Positions 60,546-64,000 of a stretch of DNA of 64,000 bases are shown here, one piece after another (positions within the stretch are counted from its first letter, which is position 1; each line of letters starts with the position of its first letter). Location: positions 310,001 to 374,000 of the forward strand of contig CAVTSL010000006.1 in assembly GCA_963737405.1 (NCBI GenBank), written 5' to 3'. A program made the position numbers and the translations under genes. The notes under the pieces were generated by a model, which saw only the letters and a list, made by a program, of their open reading frames with translations, ran no database searches and was not told the origin of the DNA. The stretch comes from JACCTU01 sp963737405 (GTDB lineage Bacteria; Actinomycetota; Thermoleophilia; Gaiellales; Gaiellaceae).

Positions 60546-61254
60546 GCGACTGGCTCAGGCTCGTGAACGGCTCTCCCCGCCACCCGGCGGAGCGGTGTTG
60601 CAGCGTCAGGCCGGCAATGCGCGCCATGAGATCCAGCTCCGCGGGCCACGCGTACCGAAACTCGAAGGGAGACGCCTCGATCCCACCGTCGAGGAAGGTG
60701 TAGTGCTGGGAGCTGAACCGCTGCGTGACGACGTCGTAGACGTCGAACGAGATGCCCCCGGCTTCGGCCCGGATCGGGATCACGGTCTGACCCGGCGGCA
60801 GCCGTTGGAGGTCGGGCACCCCGGTCTCGATCACGAACCGTCCCCCACTCCGGAGGTGCGCCGCGGCGTTCTCGAAGCACGCGACCTGCGCGTCCTGCGT
60901 CACGAGGTTGCAGATCGTGTTGAAGACGAGGTAGACGACGGAGAACTCACCCTCGACGCGCGTCGTCGCGAAGTCGCCGATCGTGACGCCGATGTCCCTC
61001 CCCCGCGGCTTCGCGCGAAGTCGCGCCACCATCGCCTCCGAGCTGTCGATCCCGTGAACGGGAACGCCGCGCTCGGCGAGCGGCAGTGCGATCCGGCCGG
61101 TGCCTATCCCGAACTCGAGCGCACGGCCGTCCCCGGCGAGCTCGGCGAGGAGCTCGACCGCCGGCCCGACGACCGCAGGGTCGAACATGTCCGCGCTCCG
61201 CTCGTCGTAGACCGATGCGATGCGTTCGCCGAAGAAGCCCTCGCTGTCCGGCAC
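60520..61254 (-). CDS. SAM-dependent class I methyltransferase
   Basis: 244 residues. Motif I is ALEFGIGTGRIALPLAERGV, motif II VHGIDSSEAMVARLRAK, then VVYLVFNTICNLVTQDAQ and the post-motif HLRSGGRFVIETGVPD; small-molecule methyltransferase type (methyltransf_25). GTG 61254 has CAAGAT at six bases upstream on the minus strand. The substrate is unknown. Reads toward the NhaA fusion gene with a short overlap. Confidence 0.88.
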   Translation of the reverse strand: MPDSEGFFGERIASVYDERSADMFDPAVVGPAVELLAELAGDGRALEFGIGTGRIALPLAERGVPVHGIDSSEAMVARLRAKPRGRDIGVTIGDFATTRVEGEFSVVYLVFNTICNLVTQDAQVACFENAAAHLRSGGRFVIETGVPDLQRLPPGQTVIPIRAEAGGISFDVYDVVTQRFSSQHYTFLDGGIEASPFEFRYAWPAELDLMARIAGLTLQHRSAGWRGEPFTSLSQSHVSVFEKP

Positions 61255-61266
61255 GAGTGCATCTTG

Positions 61267-62214
61267 TCAGCCGACGGTCAGGACGACGTTGCCGGTCTTC
61301 TGCCCCGTCTCGACGTAGCGTGTCGCCTCGACCACGTCCTCGAGCGGATAGCGCCGGTCGATGACCGCGCGGTACTCGCCGGCCTCGACGAGCTCCTTGA
61401 GGAAGAGGACGTCCTCCTTCGAGTAGCGGGTGATCCCGAGCTTCACGCGCTTGTCGCCGATCCACTTCGTCGGCAGGGCCAGGAACAGGTTCAGGAAGCC
61501 GTCAGTGCCGACGAAGACGCCTCCGGGCCCGAGCGATCGCCTGCTCCGCGCGAACGTGAGCTTGCCGACCGCGTCGAAGACGACGTCGTACGTCTCGCCG
61601 TTCTTCGTGAAGTCGTCCTGCGTGTAGTCGATCACTCTGTCGGCCCCGAGCGACTTCGCGAGCTCGAGGTTCTTCGTGTTGGACACCGCCGTGATGTCGG
61701 CGCCGAAGTGCCTGGCCAGCTGGACGCCGGCCGTTCCCACGGACCCCGAGGCGCCGTAGACGAGCAGCCTCTGTCCCTCTCGCAGGTCCGCCTTCCGGAA
61801 GCAGGCGAGGGCGAGGGCCGCTCCGTCGCAGATCGCGGCGGCCTCCTCGAAGGTCATGCCGGAAGGCTTGTGCGCGATCGGCGCGCTCTCGCGCACGGCG
61901 ACGAACTCGGCGTGCGCGCCGGAGCCCTTGACCCCGAAGACCGGGTCGCCCACCGCGAACCCGGTGACCGCTCGGCCGACCGCCTCGATCTCGCCGGCGA
62001 ACTCCATGCCGAGGATCCGCCGCTTCGGCCGCCGGATCCCGGTGAAGAAACGCGAGACGAACGGCTTCGCCTTGCGCAGTCCGCAGTCGGTCCGGTTGAC
62101 CGTCGTGGCGTGGATCTTGACGAGGACCTCGTCGTCACCCGGGACGGGCTTCTCGACCTCTTCGACTCGCAGGACCTCCGGCGGTCCGTAGCGGTCGTGG
62201 ACGACGGCTCTCAA
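61267..62214 (-). CDS. Zinc-free MDR oxidoreductase (quinone-oxidoreductase-like), copy 1
   Basis: 315 residues. MRAVVHDRYGPPEVLRVEEV, ILGMEFAGEIEAVGRAVTGF, NADPH motif LLVYGASGSVGTAGVQLARH, and the C-terminal EDVVEATRYVETGQKTGNVV define a two-domain MDR reductase lacking the structural-zinc cysteines. Probably reduces quinones or enones with NADPH. TTG 62214 overlaps the stop of copy 2 (TTGA) and gives the same start as copy 2. The two copies are close paralogues. Confidence 0.9.
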   Translation of the reverse strand: MRAVVHDRYGPPEVLRVEEVEKPVPGDDEVLVKIHATTVNRTDCGLRKAKPFVSRFFTGIRRPKRRILGMEFAGEIEAVGRAVTGFAVGDPVFGVKGSGAHAEFVAVRESAPIAHKPSGMTFEEAAAICDGAALALACFRKADLREGQRLLVYGASGSVGTAGVQLARHFGADITAVSNTKNLELAKSLGADRVIDYTQDDFTKNGETYDVVFDAVGKLTFARSRRSLGPGGVFVGTDGFLNLFLALPTKWIGDKRVKLGITRYSKEDVLFLKELVEAGEYRAVIDRRYPLEDVVEATRYVETGQKTGNVVLTVG

Positions 62215-63167
62215 GCCGAGCCGTTCACCGTGAGGACCACGTTGCCAGTCTTCTGCCAGCTCTCGACGTACTTCGTCGCCTCGACGACATCCTCGAGCGG
62301 ATACGTCCGGTCGACGACCGCGCGGTAGTTCCCCGCCTCGACGAGCTCCTTCACGACGAGCACGTCGTCCTTCGTGAGCCGCGGCATGCCGAACACGACC
62401 TTCCGTTTGCCGAACCAACGGGTCCACAGCAGGAGGGCGACGTTGAGCAGCCGATCGGTGGCGACGTAGAGGCCGCCCGGCCGCAGGGACCGCTTGGAGT
62501 GGAAGAACGACTGCTTCCCGACGGCGTCGAGGATGACGTCGTACGTCTCGCCGTTCTTCGCGAAGTCCTCCTTCGTGTAGTCGATCGCCTCGTCCGCTCC
62601 GAGCGAGCGCACGAGCTCGAGGTTCTTCGTGTTGCAGACCGCGGTCACGTGCGCGCCGAAGTGATGCGCCAACTGCACCGCCGCCGTTCCGCACGAGCCG
62701 GACGCGCCGTAGACGAGGAGCCGCGTGCCGTCGCCGACGTTCGCACGTCGAAGCGCCGCCAAACCCTGGAACGCGCCGTCGAAGATCGCCGCCGCCTCGT
62801 CGAACGGCATTCCCTCTGGCATCCGCGCGATCGGCGAGCTCTCCTTGATGCAGACGAACTCCGCGTTCGTCCCGAAGTTCCGAATCCCGAAGACCCGGTC
62901 GCCCACCTCGAACTGCCTGACGGCGCCGCCGACTTCCGCGACCTCGCCCGCGAACTCCATGCCGAGGATCCGCTGCCTCGGACGGCGCAGCCCGAGCATG
63001 AAGCGCCAGAAGAACGGCTTGGCCGCTCGCATGTGACAGTCGGTCTGGTTGACGGTCGTCGCATGGACCCGCACGAGGACCTCGCCCGCTTCTGGCACTG
63101 GGCGCTCGACGTCCTCGAGCCGCAAGACCTCCGGCGGGCCGTAGCGGTCGTGGACGACGGCCCTCAT
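62211..63167 (-). CDS. Zinc-free MDR oxidoreductase, copy 2
   Basis: 318 residues, clearly paralogous to copy 1 along its whole length (same opening RAVVHDRYGPPEVLR, same DAVGK and YPLEDVVEATKYVE segments, different middle). NADPH motif LLVYGASGSCGTAAVQLAHH. ATG 63167 overlaps the stop of the third copy. Likely part of a small family created by tandem duplication. Confidence 0.92.
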   Translation of the reverse strand: MRAVVHDRYGPPEVLRLEDVERPVPEAGEVLVRVHATTVNQTDCHMRAAKPFFWRFMLGLRRPRQRILGMEFAGEVAEVGGAVRQFEVGDRVFGIRNFGTNAEFVCIKESSPIARMPEGMPFDEAAAIFDGAFQGLAALRRANVGDGTRLLVYGASGSCGTAAVQLAHHFGAHVTAVCNTKNLELVRSLGADEAIDYTKEDFAKNGETYDVILDAVGKQSFFHSKRSLRPGGLYVATDRLLNVALLLWTRWFGKRKVVFGMPRLTKDDVLVVKELVEAGNYRAVVDRTYPLEDVVEATKYVESWQKTGNVVLTVNGSA

Positions 63168-64000
63168 ACGGTGATGACGACCTTCCCGCGCGCGTGCCCC
63201 TCCCCGAGATAGTCGAGCGCCTGGGGCACCTGACGGAGCTCGTAGCGCCGGTCGACGACCGGCTTCACCGTGCCGGCGGCAAGGAGCTCCTGCATGAGGA
63301 GGAGATCCTCCTTGTTGATCTTGGCGACGAAGAAGGCGACCTTCTGGCTCCTCACGAGCCCGGAGAGCAGCGTCGCTCCGAGGTGCGGCAGCGGTCCGAG
63401 CCCCTTGTTCATCGGCCCGCCGACCACGACGACGGTCGCGTCCTTCTTCAGCACGCGTCCGAACTGCCGGAACGGACGGCTCCCCGCGATGTCGAGCATC
63501 AGGTCGTGACGCTCGCCGCTCCTCGTGAAGTCCTGCTCGGTGTAGTTGCAGATCCGATCCGCGCCGCTCGCCTCGGCGGTCGGCACGTTGCTCGTGCTGC
63601 AGACCGCGGTGACGTCCGCGCCGAAGTGCTTCGCGAGCTGGACCGCGAACGAGCCGACGCCGCCCGACGCGCCGTTGATCAGGACCTTCTGCCCGGGCTG
63701 AACGTGCCCCGTGTCGCGAAGCGCCTGCAGCGCGGTCAGCGCGGCGATCGGAACGGAAGCTGCCTCTTCGAACGAGACGTTCGCGGGCTTTGCGACGAGC
63801 CGCACCTCTCGGGCCGCGGCGTACTCCGCCCATGCGCCCTTGGCGGTGCCGAACACCTCGTCGCCCGGCTTGAACTCGGTGACGTCCTTCCCGACGGCCT
63901 CGACGCGGCCCGCCAGGTCGGCACCCACCTCGGGGGTCTTCGGCCGGCGCAGCCCGTTGCCGAACCGCGCGAAGAACGGCCCCATGACCCCGTACCACTC
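63164..64000 (-). CDS. Zinc-free MDR oxidoreductase, copy 3 (N-terminus beyond the window)
   Basis: About 278 residues visible, missing the first ~50-70. More divergent than copies 1 and 2: PEVGADLAGRVEAVGKDVTE, NADPH motif VLINGASGGVGSFAVQLAKH, CNYTEQDFTRSGERHDLMLD, and ALDYLGEGHARGKVVITV at the C-terminus. First gene seen of the three-gene unit. The reading frame is open to the window edge (WYGVMGPFFARFGNGLRRP), so it is truncated by the window only. Confidence 0.9.
   Translation of the reverse strand, partial: EWYGVMGPFFARFGNGLRRPKTPEVGADLAGRVEAVGKDVTEFKPGDEVFGTAKGAWAEYAAAREVRLVAKPANVSFEEAASVPIAALTALQALRDTGHVQPGQKVLINGASGGVGSFAVQLAKHFGADVTAVCSTSNVPTAEASGADRICNYTEQDFTRSGERHDLMLDIAGSRPFRQFGRVLKKDATVVVVGGPMNKGLGPLPHLGATLLSGLVRSQKVAFFVAKINKEDLLLMQELLAAGTVKPVVDRRYELRQVPQALDYLGEGHARGKVVITV

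Noticed and set aside
1..64000. CRISPR array, tRNA, rRNA, prophage or conjugative genes
   Set aside because: No regularly spaced direct repeats, cloverleaf sequences, rRNA blocks or phage/transfer genes were recognised by eye. A tRNA or RNA covariance search was not possible here.

Overview
The window is GC-rich, densely packed bacterial DNA with almost no intergenic space. Gene content (phosphoketolase, ROK-regulated sugar ABC operon, membrane-bound PuuD-type urate oxidase, ECF sigma/zinc anti-sigma pair, many GTG starts and many apparently leaderless genes) points to a high-GC actinobacterium. My best guess is class Thermoleophilia (Gaiellales/Solirubrobacterales), from general resemblance and not from any marker gene. 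No rRNA, tRNA, CRISPR array, prophage or insertion sequence was recognised. No stretch longer than 300 bases lacks a gene.

Layout. 1-8.3 kb: ROK repressor (cut by the left edge) divergent from a sugar-uptake operon (binding protein, two permeases, GH4 glycosidase, BadF/NagK-type kinase, MsmK-type ATPase, PLP D-amino-acid enzyme). 8.3-14.5 kb: NirK-like copper protein, a small membrane protein, a NarL-type two-component pair, and an FAD oxidoreductase carrying a CBS pair. 14.5-21.7 kb: a minus-strand ADP-forming acyl-CoA synthetase, phosphoketolase and acetate kinase unit, and a divergent zinc alcohol dehydrogenase. 21.8-26.5 kb: NfeD-like protein, methyltransferase, lytic transglycosylase, MEDS-domain protein and unknown small genes. 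26.5-29.2 kb: a sigma/anti-sigma unit driving a sulfite-oxidase-like molybdoprotein, a flavin reductase and a small Cys-rich protein. 29.2-34.1 kb: proline-racemase-like enzyme, histidine phosphatase, secreted His-rich protein, second NarL-type two-component pair, cupredoxin. 34.3-40.2 kb: complete oligopeptide-type ABC transporter. 40.2-41.3 kb: CDGSH protein with a GNAT partner. 41.3-51.3 kb: purine catabolism, in two divergent operons (three-subunit xanthine dehydrogenase; adenine deaminase, 8-oxoguanine-type deaminase, 5-hydroxyisourate hydrolase, OHCU decarboxylase, PuuD, DUF3830) plus an allantoate amidohydrolase. 51.3-58.6 kb: pterin dehydratase, secreted hydrolases, phosphoribosyltransferase, phosphoesterase, cysteine-synthase-like enzyme. 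58.6-64 kb: NhaA-thioredoxin fusion, methyltransferase and three tandem MDR oxidoreductases, the last cut by the right edge.

Two window-wide patterns matter. First, about 17 genes are broken by about 20 single-base indels, nearly all one-base insertions; each is repaired by removing or adding one base, so I treat them as likely sequence errors and annotate whole genes. Second, at least eight genes have a TANNNT hexamer exactly 6-7 bases before the start codon, the spacing of leaderless transcription; I used it to choose several starts.

The most novel object is a ~165 bp element present twice (31455-31619 and 51641-51804, opposite orientation). Each copy fills the gap between two convergent genes. 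The copies share long terminal inverted repeats and a central hairpin whose sequence differs but whose pairing is kept. The stem differences are G.U wobbles on the same homologous strand in both copies, which suggests a transcribed structured RNA.
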